DNA of 59,271 bases from Sphingomonas parapaucimobilis NBRC 15100 (GCF_000787715.1 NZ_BBPI01000072.1:1-59271); one strand, 5' to 3'. Shown: positions 27,512 to 36,769, numbered from the stretch's first letter. Notes: generated from the sequence alone by a model not told the origin. Made by a program: numbers and translations.

Positions 27512-29041
27512 TTACTTGATCCGCAGCGGGATCAGCGCACCCGCGATCTTGCCGCGGGTGATCTGCGCCAGCACCTGCGGACGGCCCGCGGCCTTGGCGG
27601 CGGCGACGACCTGCTGGAGGTCGGCGGCAGTGCGAATCGGCGCGCCGTTGACCGCCGTGATGACGTCGCCGCGCTTCAGCTTGGCGGCGGCATCGCTCGA
27701 CGGATCGACCGCCGCGATCACCACGCCCTGGGTCGACGGATCGACATTGATCGCGCGCGCGATCGCGGGCGTCAGCACCTGGACAGACAGGCCCAGGCCG
27801 CCGCCGGCCGCAGGCGTGGTCTGCGCATCGTCGTCATCGTCGGGGAAGGCGTCGGAGCCGTCACCCAGGGTCGAACGCAGTTCCTCGTTGGACGGACGGG
27901 TCGCGGCGGTTGCGGTCAGCGACACCGGCTTGCCGCCGCGCAGCACTTCCAGCTGGACGCGGCCGCCCGGCGGCACGTTCGCGATCAGATAGGACAGGGT
28001 CTGCTCGGGCGTGACCGACTGGCCGTTGACCTTGGTCACGACGTCGAACGCCTTCAGGCCGGCCTTGGCGGCGGGGCCATTGGGTTCGACCTTGGCGATG
28101 ATCTCGCCCTGGCCCTTGGGCACGCCCAGCGAAGCGGCGACGTCGTCGTTGACCGGCCCGCCGATCTGCACGCCCAGATAGCCGCGCTCGATCTTCTGGC
28201 CCTTCATCAGGCGTTCGACGATCGGCTTGGCGTCCTCCGCCGGAATGGCGAAGCCGATGCCGATATTGCCACCCGACTGCGAATAGATCTGGCTGTTGAT
28301 GCCGATGACGTTGCCGTTCATGTCGAACATCGGGCCACCGGAATTGCCCTGGTTGATCGCGGCGTCGGTCTGGATGAAGCGGTCGTTCGCGCCGCCCTGC
28401 CCGGTGACGCGGTGGATCGCCGAGATGATGCCCGCGGTCACGGTGCTCGACAGGCCGAAGGGCTGGCCGATCGCCAGCACCCAGTCGCCCGGACGCGCCC
28501 GCGCCGAATCGCCGAAGCGGACGAAGGGCAGGTTCTTGCCGTCGATCTTCAGGACCGCGAGGTCGGAGGTTTCGTCGCGGCCGACGACCTTGGCGGTATA
28601 TTCCTTGCGGTCGTTCAGCGTGACGGTGATCGAATCGACCGAGGCACCCTGCGCGCCCGGCGCGATGACGTGGTTGTTGGTGACGATATAGCCGTCGGGC
28701 GAGATCAGGAAGCCCGAACCCAGCGAGGCGCCTTCACGCTTTTGCGGCTGCGGCCCGGCCTGGCCGCCGAACTGGCCGAAAAAGCCCTCGAACGGCGTGC
28801 CCGAGAACGGGTTGGGCTGCTGCTTCACCGTGATCGACTGCTTGGTCGAAATGTTGACGACGGCGGGCTGGAGCTTGGCGACCATGTCGGCAAAGCTCAT
28901 CGGCGCGCCGGCGCGCGGGGCGACCGCCTGGATCGCACCCGGTTCGTTCTGCGCGACCTGGGCGGTGCCGGGCTGAAGGGCCAGGGTCGCGGTCGCACCA
29001 CCGAGGAGGAGCGCACTGGTAATGGCGTAGGCGTAGCGCAC
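27512..29041 (-). CDS. degP: Do-family periplasmic serine protease (DegP/DegQ-like)
   Basis: 509 residues with a GTG start (GAGAGGA upstream) and a signal peptide. The trypsin-like domain carries the triad His in [10 protein letters not shown], Asp in TSDLAVLKI and Ser in GNSGGPMFD. Two PDZ domains follow: the first includes [14 protein letters not shown], the second [15 protein letters not shown]. It degrades or refolds misfolded envelope proteins. It is third after hflK and hflC on the same strand, the common alphaproteobacterial arrangement. DegQ or DegS naming cannot be excluded; two PDZ domains argue against DegS. Confidence 0.93.
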   Translation of the reverse strand: MRYAYAITSALLLGGATATLALQPGTAQVAQNEPGAIQAVAPRAGAPMSFADMVAKLQPAVVNISTKQSITVKQQPNPFSGTPFEGFFGQFGGQAGPQPQKREGASLGSGFLISPDGYIVTNNHVIAPGAQGASVDSITVTLNDRKEYTAKVVGRDETSDLAVLKIDGKNLPFVRFGDSARARPGDWVLAIGQPFGLSSTVTAGIISAIHRVTGQGGANDRFIQTDAAINQGNSGGPMFDMNGNVIGINSQIYSQSGGNIGIGFAIPAEDAKPIVERLMKGQKIERGYLGVQIGGPVNDDVAASLGVPKGQGEIIAKVEPNGPAAKAGLKAFDVVTKVNGQSVTPEQTLSYLIANVPPGGRVQLEVLRGGKPVSLTATAATRPSNEELRSTLGDGSDAFPDDDDDAQTTPAAGGGLGLSVQVLTPAIARAINVDPSTQGVVIAAVDPSSDAAAKLKRGDVITAVNGAPIRTAADLQQVVAAAKAAGRPQVLAQITRGKIAGALIPLRIK

Positions 29042-29132
29042 TGGGCTAGGGTCCTCTCAAAGAAAATTCAGTTTGACCGTGACCTATTTGCCACGGTTTG
29101 GCTGAACGACGCTTGAATATGAACGAGCGGAA

Positions 29133-29149
29133 AGGTGGAATCTCCACCT
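29133..29149 (-). other. Small hairpin at the hflC stop codon
   Basis: AGGTGGA and TCCACCT pair around a 3-base loop. The stem overlaps the hflC TAG stop and precedes TTTCC on the minus strand. It could attenuate read-through into degP or be a processing site. The stem is short, so this is tentative. Confidence 0.35.
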
Positions 29150-30014
29150 ATCGGCCCGGCGCGGTGAATTCCTTCAGATAGCTGTTCTCCGGCGACAGAA
29201 TGATCTGCGTGGCGCCGCGTTCCTGATTCGAGCCGTCCGCGCCGAAGGTATGGCGATAGGACTGCATGGCGCGGTAGAAATCGTAGAAATTGGGGTCCTT
29301 GCCAAAGGCCTGGGCATAGATTTGCGCCGCCTGGGCATCGGCATCGGCGCGGACGATCTGCGCCTGCTTCTGGCCTTGTGCGGCGATGGTGATCGCCTCC
29401 TGCTGGCGCGCGGTCTGCATCCGGGCGAGCGCGCTTTGCAGCGGCGTGCCCGGCGGCAACTCGGCCTCCTTGATGCGCACATCGACGATCTGGACGCCGT
29501 ACTGGCGCGCGATGCGGTCGAGGCGGACCTGGATCGCGTCCATCACCTGGCCGCGCTCGGGGCTGAGCAGCTCGGACGAACGCCGCTTGCCCAGCTCGTT
29601 GCGCAGTGCCGATCCGAAGATCGGGCGAAGCTGGTTGATGACGCCGTCGACGCTGCCCGCGGTCGCCAGCATCCGGCGCGGATCGATCACGCGGAAGCGG
29701 GCAAAGGCGTCGACATTCATGCGCAGCTGGTCGGTCGACAGCACCTGGGTCTTTTCCAGGTCGAGGTCGAGCACGCGCTTGTCGACCCAGACGATACGGT
29801 CGACGAAGGGAATGCGCGCGATCAGGCCCGCGCCGCTGTCGCCCAGTTCCTCGCCGGGGCGAAAGCCGTTGACCACCCGGCGCGGCTGCTCGAACCGATA
29901 GATCACCGCCTGCTTGGTCTCGGGCACGATCGAGAAGGTCGAGGCGGCAATGATGACCGCGATCAGCAGGGCGATGCCCAGCACGATCGGGTTGCGTGCG
30001 GTCAGGCCGTTCAC
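29148..30014 (-). CDS. hflC: HflC, SPFH/prohibitin-family protease modulator
   Basis: 288 residues. An N-terminal membrane anchor (about residues 11-30) is followed by FSIVPETKQAVIYRFEQPRR and an SPFH domain. A helical region rich in Ala and Gln spans about 190-245. HflC and HflK form a cage complex around FtsH in the inner membrane and limit its proteolysis. The start codon overlaps the hflK stop (ATGA), as expected for equal partners. Confidence 0.94.
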   Translation of the reverse strand: MNGLTARNPIVLGIALLIAVIIAASTFSIVPETKQAVIYRFEQPRRVVNGFRPGEELGDSGAGLIARIPFVDRIVWVDKRVLDLDLEKTQVLSTDQLRMNVDAFARFRVIDPRRMLATAGSVDGVINQLRPIFGSALRNELGKRRSSELLSPERGQVMDAIQVRLDRIARQYGVQIVDVRIKEAELPPGTPLQSALARMQTARQQEAITIAAQGQKQAQIVRADADAQAAQIYAQAFGKDPNFYDFYRAMQSYRHTFGADGSNQERGATQIILSPENSYLKEFTAPGR

Positions 30015-31177
30015 TGGCCACCTCCCTGTTCCGAACCGGCCTGCGCCGAAGCGGCGGGCGGCGTGGCGGGAGCCGTCGCGGTGATCTCCGGCGGCAGCGG
30101 CCTGGCCTGCCCCTTGGAGAGAGGCAGATAAGGGACGACACCGGGCGTCTCGACGATGGTCTTGTCCGACTTGGCCAGCACGGCCTCCATGGTCTCGTAA
30201 TACATGCGGCGACGGGTCACCTCCGGGGCCAGGCGATATTGTTCATACACCTTGTCGAACTGCGCCGCCTCGCCCTGCGCACGGGCTACCACCTGCTGCG
30301 CATAGGAACGCGCCTGGTTGACGTCGGCGACCGCACGCTGCTGCGCCACCGTCACCTTGTTGAAATCGTCGACGATCTGCTGCGGCGGGGCAGCCTGCTT
30401 GATGGCGACGCCCTGGATCCGCACGCCCGCGCGATATTCGTTCAGGATCGACTGGGTCAGCTCCTGCACCCGCTGTTCGATGCCGGTACGTCCCGAACCC
30501 AGCGCCTGGTCCAGCGAAGTGTCGGCGATCACCGCGCGCATTGCGCTCTCCGCCGCTGCGCGCACGGTTTCCTGCGGCTGCGCCAGGCGGAAGGCATAGT
30601 CGCGCGGATTGGCGATGTCCCAGCGCACCGAATAGGTCAGGTCGATGATGTTCTGGTCGCTGGTCAGCACCAGATTCTCGCCCGAGCCTTCGGGGAAATT
30701 CTCGGTGCGGATCTTTTGCACGTCCAGCACCCGGACGCTGGCGATCGGGGCGGGGGCGGTGATCTGGATACCCGGTTCGAGGATGCCGGTATAGCGACCG
30801 AAATAGGTCACGACGCCGCGCTGCTGCGGCCCGATCGGATGGATCGAGGTATAGAGCAGCCAGATGACGATCAAGATTGCCGCGCCGATCGCCCAGAGCG
30901 TGCGGCCGCCCGGTGCGCCCGGAAGGCCGCCGAAACCGCCGCCGGACCCGCCCGGCCCCTCACCGGGGCCGCCGCCGCCCGATCCCCGCGCCTTGCGGAT
31001 GAACTCATCCAGCGCGGTGGACTTGCCCGGCGCCTTGCGGCCACCCGGCGGAACGGCCCAGGGGTTGCGGGGACCACCATCGGGATCGTCGCCGGACCCG
31101 CCCCAGGGGCCTTTTGGCGTGTTGGCGGCTAGGATGGGGGGGCGTTGAAACCGGCCCGTCAGCTTTCTCATAGTCAT
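30011..31177 (-). CDS. hflK: HflK, SPFH/prohibitin-family protease modulator
   Basis: 388 residues from the ATG at 31177 (ATG 31171 is also possible). It has the typical glycine- and proline-rich cytosolic N-terminus (WGGSGDDPDGGPRNPW), one membrane helix near 95-115, and the SPFH domain beginning HPIGPQQRGVVTYFGRY. It is the partner of HflC in the FtsH-regulating complex and the first gene of the hflK-hflC-degP unit. The start faces the mrp gene 65 bp away, so the two share a divergent promoter region. Confidence 0.94.
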   Translation of the reverse strand: MTMRKLTGRFQRPPILAANTPKGPWGGSGDDPDGGPRNPWAVPPGGRKAPGKSTALDEFIRKARGSGGGGPGEGPGGSGGGFGGLPGAPGGRTLWAIGAAILIVIWLLYTSIHPIGPQQRGVVTYFGRYTGILEPGIQITAPAPIASVRVLDVQKIRTENFPEGSGENLVLTSDQNIIDLTYSVRWDIANPRDYAFRLAQPQETVRAAAESAMRAVIADTSLDQALGSGRTGIEQRVQELTQSILNEYRAGVRIQGVAIKQAAPPQQIVDDFNKVTVAQQRAVADVNQARSYAQQVVARAQGEAAQFDKVYEQYRLAPEVTRRRMYYETMEAVLAKSDKTIVETPGVVPYLPLSKGQARPLPPEITATAPATPPAASAQAGSEQGGGQ

Positions 31178-31242
31178 CGTTATAGGAACGGTTCGCCGAC
31201 AAAAACAGTGCCAAGCCGCGCTTCGCATCCTATCTGCCGCGC

Positions 31243-32196
31243 ATGAGCATCATCGAGACGGTAAAGGCGGCGGTCGCCGCGGTGGCGGGCAAGCGCGCGA
31301 ATGTGCGGATGGAGGGCGCGCGGGCGGGGGTCGTGCTCGACACGACCGGCCTCGACGGCGCCGGTCGCCACGCGCTGGAGCAAGAGGTGAAGGCCGCCGC
31401 GATCCAGTCGGGGGCCGAGGATGTCCGCGTCGTCCTGACCGCCGAGAAGCGCGAGCGTCGCATCATCGCGGTCGCCAGCGGCAAGGGCGGCGTGGGCAAG
31501 TCCACCCTGTCGGCCAATCTCGCCATCGCGCTGGCGCGGGGCGGTCGCAAGACCGGGCTGGTCGATGCCGACATCTATGGCCCGTCGCAACCGCGCCTGA
31601 TGGCGGCCGAGGGTGTGAAGCCGGTGGCGCAGGACGGCAAGCTGCAACCGGTGCCGACCCCTTATGGCGTGTCGCTGCTGTCGATGGGGCAGCTGGTCGA
31701 GCCGGACAAGGCGATCGCGTGGCGCGGGCCGATGGCGGCGGGCGCGCTCAGCCAGCTGGTCGATGGCGACTGGGGCGCGACCGAGCTGCTGGTCCTCGAC
31801 CTGCCGCCCGGCACCGGCGACGTGCAGCTGACCATGGTGCAGAAGCATCGCCCGGCGGGCGCGGTGATCGTCTCGACGCCGCAGGATCTGGCGCTGATCG
31901 ATGCGCGGCGCGCGATCGACCTGTTCACCAAGGCGGGGGTGCCGATCATCGGCCTGGTCGAGAATATGGCGGGCTATTGCTGTCCGCATTGCGGCGGCAT
32001 GTCGGATCCGTTCGGATCGGGCGGGGCGGAGGCGGCCGCCGCCGAGCTGGGCATCCCGTTCCTGGGCCGGGTGCCCCTGACCATCGCGATTCGCACCGCC
32101 TCCGACGCGGGCCAGCCTCCGGCGGCGGGCGAGGGCGACACGGTCTTCGCGCCGCTGGCCGCGCAGGTCGCGAACTGGCTCGATCTCCCGCGATGA
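31243..32196 (+). CDS. mrp: Mrp/NBP35-family iron-sulfur carrier ATPase
   Basis: 317 residues. The deviant Walker A GKGGVGKSTLSANLA is near residue 80. It is followed by VDADIYGPSQPR and by CPHCGG near 247-252, whose cysteines bind a bridging FeS cluster in this family (ApbC/Mrp). The N-terminal 75 residues are a reduced MIP18-like region. It is thought to carry FeS clusters to apo-proteins in the cytosol. The window contains likely clients such as the class I fumarase and FeS photolyase, but a specific link is not shown. Confidence 0.92.
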   Translation: MSIIETVKAAVAAVAGKRANVRMEGARAGVVLDTTGLDGAGRHALEQEVKAAAIQSGAEDVRVVLTAEKRERRIIAVASGKGGVGKSTLSANLAIALARGGRKTGLVDADIYGPSQPRLMAAEGVKPVAQDGKLQPVPTPYGVSLLSMGQLVEPDKAIAWRGPMAAGALSQLVDGDWGATELLVLDLPPGTGDVQLTMVQKHRPAGAVIVSTPQDLALIDARRAIDLFTKAGVPIIGLVENMAGYCCPHCGGMSDPFGSGGAEAAAAELGIPFLGRVPLTIAIRTASDAGQPPAAGEGDTVFAPLAAQVANWLDLPR

Positions 32197-32286
32197 AACC
32201 GGCGGCATGGCGGGGCGTTGAGGCGCGGTAACCCGCCGCTTTTCCGAATGATAGTCGGGAGGTCGGCGGCGAATAGGGGATAACCG

Positions 32287-32721
32287 ATGCCGTTGACCGC
32301 CGATGACGATATTCGCGACCTGCTGGCGAAGGCGCGGACCATCGCGATGGTCGGCGCGTCGGACCGGCCCGACCGGCCATCTTACGGCGTGATGAAGCGG
32401 TTGCAGGATCACGGCTATCGCGTGATTCCGGTCAATCCGCAGATCACCGGCGAGCATGTCCATGGCGAGTTCGTCTTTCGCGAGCTGGGCCAGCTGGGCG
32501 ACCCCATCGATATCGTCGACATCTTCCGCCGGTCCGAGGCAGCGGGCGACGTGGTGGACGAGGCGATCGCCATCGGGGCCAAGGCGGTCTGGCTGCAACT
32601 GGGCGTCGTCAACGAGGCCGCCGCCGCGCGCGCCGAGGCCGCCGGGCTGAAGGTCGTGATGAACCGCTGCCCCGCCATCGAGATTCCGCGCCTGGGCGTC
32701 GCGCCGGTCGGGCAGGACTGA
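32287..32721 (+). CDS. CoA-binding Rossmann protein, YccU-like
   Basis: 144 residues, a single CoA-binding domain. The nucleotide fold shows TIAMVGASDRPDRPSYGVM and GYRVIPVNPQ. A conserved late motif VVMNRCPAIEIPRL carries the cysteine typical of this family. Members bind CoA in vitro, but their role is not defined. It follows mrp by 90 bases and may be co-transcribed. Confidence 0.88.
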   Translation: MPLTADDDIRDLLAKARTIAMVGASDRPDRPSYGVMKRLQDHGYRVIPVNPQITGEHVHGEFVFRELGQLGDPIDIVDIFRRSEAAGDVVDEAIAIGAKAVWLQLGVVNEAAAARAEAAGLKVVMNRCPAIEIPRLGVAPVGQD

Positions 32722-32764
32722 ACACAAGGGCGACGGCCGACATCACACGAAGGGGAGAATGACG

Positions 32765-33025
32765 ATGGTGCCGCTGCTGCTATGGGCCGCTCCGGTTGCG
32801 CAAGGGGAGCCGCGGATGACCCTGCCGCGCCTGACCCCGAGCTGTACCCTGTCCACCTGCCATGGCGGCAAGCGTTCCTCGCCCTATCGCCTGGCCCCGA
32901 GCCATGTCGTGCCGATCGATTCCAAGGCACGGGCCTTTGCCAATGACGGCACCTATTGCGCGGTGGTCGGCGACAAATATTGCACCAGCAAGCCGCGTAC
33001 GCTGTTCCGCACCGCGATTGATTAG
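32765..33025 (+). CDS. Small secreted cysteine-containing protein
   Basis: 86 residues from the ATG at 32765, chosen because AAGGGGAG lies 7 bases upstream; the ATG at 32759 is too close to that site. A short hydrophobic start (VPLLLWAAPVAQG) suggests export. Four cysteines occur in two pairs, SCTLSTC and YCAVVGDKYC, compatible with two disulfides. I do not recognise a family. It begins a run of four similarly organised small genes ending at 34447. Confidence 0.6.
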   Translation: MVPLLLWAAPVAQGEPRMTLPRLTPSCTLSTCHGGKRSSPYRLAPSHVVPIDSKARAFANDGTYCAVVGDKYCTSKPRTLFRTAID

Positions 33026-33070
33026 CCGGGGCGGCAGGCGCTAGGATCGCGATACCTTAGGAGGATCGCC

Positions 33071-33493
33071 ATGCTGCCCCTGTTGCTGATCGCCATGCAG
33101 GCCGTCCCCGCCGCCCCGTCGGAGGGAACAGAGCGCGTTTCGATCCTGCTGCCCGATTGCCCGACCTCTGCGGATACGCGGCAGGACATCCTCGTCTGTG
33201 GTCGTCGACCGGGAAGCGACCGGGCACCCGAGTTGCGGGGCGGGCCGTCCGACCGCGCGACTCCGTCCAATCCCGAGATGACCGCCATCGGGGCCTTGCG
33301 CGCCGAGGGGACGCCATGTGCGGCCAGTCAAAGGGGGTGCGCCGCCCCGGTCGACGTCGTCACGCCCACGCTCATGCTCGCCAACGAGGCGCGGATCGGC
33401 ATCAGCAAGCTGTTCGACAAGGCGCGCGACAAGAGCAAGCGGATGCCGATCGCGCTCGATGGTCCGGGGCCGCAGGGGCATCTCGAACCCTGA
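33071..33493 (+). CDS. Small secreted 'VCGRR' protein, paralogue 1
   Basis: 140 residues with a strong AGGAGG ribosome-binding site. The start MLPLLLIAMQAVPAAP resembles a short signal peptide. The core motif DILVCGRRPGSD is near residue 40. A second cysteine pair (PCAASQRGC) follows, then a helix LANEARIGISKLFDKARDKS and the tail IALDGPGPQGHLEP. The same motif and tail occur in the gene at 34016-34447. The family is unassigned; similar CGRR proteins are frequent in sphingomonads from memory. Localisation is inferred to be periplasmic. Confidence 0.7.
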   Translation: MLPLLLIAMQAVPAAPSEGTERVSILLPDCPTSADTRQDILVCGRRPGSDRAPELRGGPSDRATPSNPEMTAIGALRAEGTPCAASQRGCAAPVDVVTPTLMLANEARIGISKLFDKARDKSKRMPIALDGPGPQGHLEP

Positions 33494-33597
33494 CCGGAGG
33501 GGGACTCTGCTGACGCTGGCGCTCGGTTGGAAAAACCGGCATGATCGCGCCCGGCCCCGCCTTCAGGCAGAGGGGCTGGCGATGCCGGGAGAGCGTC

Positions 33598-33999
33598 ATG
33601 CTTGCGACGATGTTGGTCATGGTGATGGCGGGACTGTCGGCACGACCGTCGGTACAGGGCGACGACACGCCGCCACCTTCGGTCGACACCATCGTCGCCA
33701 AGACCCGCCGCTTGACCAGTGTCGAGACGCGCTGCGTCTATGATCCCAACGCCACCGACATCACCGTGTGCGGCCGTCGCAATGCCGACCGCTTCCGCAT
33801 TCCCTTCGAGATACCGCCCGAGCCCGGCGATCGCCGTCACGAAGGGGTGATGGAGGAACGGACGCGGCTGCTCGCGCGAAGCACGCCGGTCAAGGACCTG
33901 TCGCCCTTCCTGGTCGGCGGCGGCTTGGCCGGGGTGACGATGGACACCAATGCCCGGGGCAGCGGTGGCACGACGACCCTGCGCAAGCCCGCGCCATGA
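33598..33999 (+). CDS. Small secreted 'VCGRR' protein, divergent member
   Basis: 133 residues from the ATG at 33598 (GGGAGAG just upstream); an in-frame ATG at 33541 is less likely. Its hydrophobic start is MLATMLVMVMAGLSA. It has the family core DITVCGRRNADRFRIPFE with an upstream Cys (ETRCVYDPNATD). It lacks the C-terminal helix and tail shared by its two neighbours, ending instead in a Gly/Thr-rich stretch. It lies between the two full paralogues in the same direction, so co-transcription is likely. Function unknown. Confidence 0.65.
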   Translation: MLATMLVMVMAGLSARPSVQGDDTPPPSVDTIVAKTRRLTSVETRCVYDPNATDITVCGRRNADRFRIPFEIPPEPGDRRHEGVMEERTRLLARSTPVKDLSPFLVGGGLAGVTMDTNARGSGGTTTLRKPAP

Positions 34000-34015
34000 C
34001 GGCCGGAGACAGGTG

Positions 34016-34447
34016 ATGATCCCGCTGCTGCTGATCGCTTGGCAGGCAGTGCCCGCCGTTCCGATGCCGCCACCGGGGGGCGGAAGCTTTTCGATCCTGG
34101 CACGCGATCCCTGTCCGGCTTCGGGCGGGACGGCCGCCGACATCATCGTCTGCGGGCGGCGTCAGACCGATGACCGGGTTCCGCAACTCCGCGACGAGCC
34201 GCCGGCCGGGCCGGTGCCGTCCAATCCCGAACTGACGGGGGCAGGGGCTCTGGCGGCCTCCTCCACGCCGTGTCCGGCGCGGCAAGGCGGGTGTCAGGTG
34301 GGATTCGATCTCGTCACGCCCGCACTGATGCTCGCCAACGAGGTGCGGATCGGGATCAGCAAGCTGGCCGACAAGAGGCGCGACAAGAGCCAGCGCATTC
34401 CCATCGCGCTCGACGGGCCGGGTCCTCAGGGGCATCTGGAGCCGTGA
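34016..34447 (+). CDS. Small secreted 'VCGRR' protein, paralogue 2
   Basis: 143 residues from the ATG at 34016 (GGAG 7 bases upstream), 16 bases after the previous gene. Signal-like start MIPLLLIAWQAVPAVP. The core is DIIVCGRRQTDDRVPQLRDE. It shares with the 33071 gene a Cys pair (PCPARQGGC), the helix LANEVRIGISKLADKRRDKS and the tail PIALDGPGPQGHLEP. The two are plainly duplicates. Function unknown; export to the periplasm is inferred. Confidence 0.7.
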   Translation: MIPLLLIAWQAVPAVPMPPPGGGSFSILARDPCPASGGTAADIIVCGRRQTDDRVPQLRDEPPAGPVPSNPELTGAGALAASSTPCPARQGGCQVGFDLVTPALMLANEVRIGISKLADKRRDKSQRIPIALDGPGPQGHLEP

Positions 34448-34520
34448 TGGTCGCTCAGGACGGCGGGTCTTGAAGCCCCCGTCCCTCTCCGGATAAGCGT
34501 CCCAGACCTTCCATACCATA

Positions 34521-34602
34521 CCGGCGAGGGCCGGGATCCAGTTGGGGTACGATGGTGAAGCCCTCTGGTCGGCTCGGTACTGGACCCCGGCCTTCGCCGG
34601 GG
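34521..34602. repeat. REPIN-like inverted pair, family C
   Basis: CCGGCGAGGGCCGGGATCCA at 34521 and the inverted TGGACCCCGGCCTTCGCCGG ending at 34602 form a stem with a 36-base loop. The family recurs at 25591-25710. Confidence 0.65.
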
Positions 34603-34636
34603 TGGCGCTTGAGAGGGAGGGCTTGTTTGTGGTGGT

Positions 34637-35200
34637 TCAGCGCCGGACCTGCCGCCGCGAGCGGGCGGACGGCGGCGGGAGGAACCAGTCGGCCAGCGTC
34701 AGGCCCGTCGTCGCCATGGCGCGCAGCACGACCTGCCCCGCCGCCCGCGCATCGCTGAGCGCATCATGGTGCCGGTGCTCCAGCTCCAGGAACGCGGCCA
34801 GCGTGTTGAGCTTGTGGTTGGGCAGCTCCGGCCAGGCCCGCCGCGCGATCGTCACGCTGTCCAGCCAGCGCGCGGCGATGGGCGGCAGGGCGTCGCGTTC
34901 GCACGCGCGGCCCAGTGCGCCCTTGTCGAAGCCAGAATGCGCCACCGTCACGCGCCCGCCCAGAAGCCCGGCCAGTTCGGGATGCAGCGCGGCGAAATTC
35001 GGCTTGCCCAGCACATGGTCGGCGGTGATGCCATGGATGGCGATATTGAACGCGCTGAACTCGTCGCACGGGTCGACCAGCGTTTCATAGGCCAGCACTT
35101 CGACGCCCGCGGCATAGCCGACGATGCCGATCTGGCAGATGCTGCTGGTCCGCGAACAGGCGGTTTCGACGTCGATGACCACGAAATCGGGGGGAATCAT
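34637..35200 (-). CDS. DEDDh 3'-5' exonuclease (DnaQ-like)
   Basis: 187 residues. The four acidic residues and histidine of the DEDDh fold are seen: Asp and Glu in FVVIDVETA, Asp in VAHSGFDKGAL, and His plus Asp in HHDALSDARAAG. The length and N-terminal start fit a stand-alone exonuclease, not the full Pol III epsilon subunit, because no C-terminal alpha-binding region is present. A role in DNA repair or nucleic acid trimming is likely. It stands alone between repeats and the divergent hom gene. Confidence 0.85.
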   Translation of the reverse strand: MIPPDFVVIDVETACSRTSSICQIGIVGYAAGVEVLAYETLVDPCDEFSAFNIAIHGITADHVLGKPNFAALHPELAGLLGGRVTVAHSGFDKGALGRACERDALPPIAARWLDSVTIARRAWPELPNHKLNTLAAFLELEHRHHDALSDARAAGQVVLRAMATTGLTLADWFLPPPSARSRRQVRR

Positions 35201-35322
35201 GGACGGCCTTTAGCGGGCTGGCGCCATTCGAGCAATAAAAGGTCGCTGACCGGCTCGACAGCGACCGTTTCTATCCGCTACCCGCCTGCACTCAATAAAC
35301 GCTCCGATACGGGATTTGGACG

Positions 35323-36612
35323 ATGGGCGATGCTTTGCGAGTGGCTTTGGCGGGACTGGGCACGGTGGGGGGCGGCGTCATTCGCCTGCTCGATGCGAAC
35401 CGTGACCTGATTACCCGGCGCGCCGGTCGCCCGATCGAGATCGTCGCCGTCTCCGCGCGCGACCGGACCAAGGACCGGGGCGTCGACCTGTCGCGCTTCG
35501 AGTGGGTGGACGATACCGCCGCGCTGGCCTCGCACCCCGATGCCGATGTGGTGGTCGAACTGATCGGCGGTTCGGACGGCCCGGCGCTGACGCTGGCGCG
35601 GACCGCGCTGGGGGCGCGGCGCGGCTTCGTCACCGCTAACAAGGCGATGCTGGCGCATCATGGGCTGGAACTGGCGCAGAAGGCGGAGGAATCCAACGCC
35701 GCGCTGAAGTTCGAGGCGGCGGTCGCGGGCGGCATCCCGGTCATCAAGGGCTTGCGCGAAGGGGCGGCGGCCAACGCCATCGCGCGCGTCTATGGCATTC
35801 TCAACGGCACCTGCAATTTCATCCTGTCGAAGATGGAAGCGGAGGGCCGCGACTTCGCCGAGGTTTTGGCGGAGGCGCAAGCGCTGGGTTATGCCGAAGC
35901 GGACCCCAGCTTCGACATCGACGGCGTCGATGCCGCACACAAGCTGTCGATCCTGGCCGCCATCGCTTTTGGCACCCAGCCCGCCTTTGCCGACGTCGCG
36001 ATCGGCGGCGTGCGCCATGTGCTGGCCGCCGATATCGCGCAGGCGGCGTCGCTCGGCTACCGTGTCCGCCTGGTCGGCGTGGCGGAGGAAGGGGCGAACG
36101 GCCTGTTCCAGCGGGTGCATCCGCATCTGGTGCCGCTCGACCATCCGCTGGCGCATGTCACCGGCTCGACCAATGCGGTGGTCGCAGAGGGCAATTTCGT
36201 CGGCCGGTTGCTGTTCCAGGGCGCGGGCGCGGGCGATGGTCCGACGGCCAGCGCGGTGGTCGCCGACCTGATCGACATCGCGCGCGGCGAATATGGCGCG
36301 TCCTTCGCCATGCCCGCGCATGAGCTGACCGCGGCGGCGAAGGCGGACAGCGGCGAGCGGCGCGGGCGCGCTTACCTGCGCTTCACCGTGCAGGACAAGG
36401 TCGGCGTGCTGGCCGAGATCGCCGCGGCGATGCGCGATGCGGGGGTATCGATCGAGAGCCTGATCCAGCGCGGGGAAGCGGCGGACGGCGGCGTGATGAT
36501 CGCCATCGTGACGCATGAGGGGCCGGAGCGCGCGGTGGCGCAGGCGCTCGAGCGGTTGCGGGGGAGCCAGAGTTTGGTCGGGCAGCCGCTGTTGATGCAT
36601 ATTCTGGGGTGA
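35323..36612 (+). CDS. hom: Homoserine dehydrogenase
   Basis: 429 residues, the usual length of the ACT-containing monofunctional enzyme. It reduces aspartate semialdehyde to homoserine, the branch point to Thr and Met. The NAD(P) motif is VALAGLGTVGGGVIRLL. Substrate residues are in YGILNGTCNFILSKM and in the lysine-containing IDGVDAAHKLSILA. A C-terminal ACT domain begins near residue 350 (YLRFTVQDKVGVLAEI), allowing feedback inhibition by threonine. It supplies homoserine for the Met pathway, in which metC of this window also acts. Confidence 0.95.
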   Translation: MGDALRVALAGLGTVGGGVIRLLDANRDLITRRAGRPIEIVAVSARDRTKDRGVDLSRFEWVDDTAALASHPDADVVVELIGGSDGPALTLARTALGARRGFVTANKAMLAHHGLELAQKAEESNAALKFEAAVAGGIPVIKGLREGAAANAIARVYGILNGTCNFILSKMEAEGRDFAEVLAEAQALGYAEADPSFDIDGVDAAHKLSILAAIAFGTQPAFADVAIGGVRHVLAADIAQAASLGYRVRLVGVAEEGANGLFQRVHPHLVPLDHPLAHVTGSTNAVVAEGNFVGRLLFQGAGAGDGPTASAVVADLIDIARGEYGASFAMPAHELTAAAKADSGERRGRAYLRFTVQDKVGVLAEIAAAMRDAGVSIESLIQRGEAADGGVMIAIVTHEGPERAVAQALERLRGSQSLVGQPLLMHILG

Positions 36613-36620
36613 TCAACGGG

Positions 36621-36747
36621 GTCGGTCTCGGTGAGACCCCTTACCCTCCCCCAACCCCTCCCGCAGGCGGGAGGGAAGTTGATCAAATTCAGACTGTCGA
36701 TCTTGCCGCTCCCCTCCCGCAAGCGGGAGGGGATGGGGGAGGGCAGG
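36621..36747. repeat. Intergenic palindromic repeat pair, family A
   Basis: It starts with the hairpin GGTCTCGGTGAGACC, then CCCCTCCCGCAGGCGGGAGG, and ends with the inverted copy CCCCTCCCGCAAGCGGGAGG near 36710-36743. It lies between convergent hom and the oxygenase gene. Confidence 0.65.
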
Positions 36748-36769
36748 CCACAAGCGATGCCCTCTCAAC

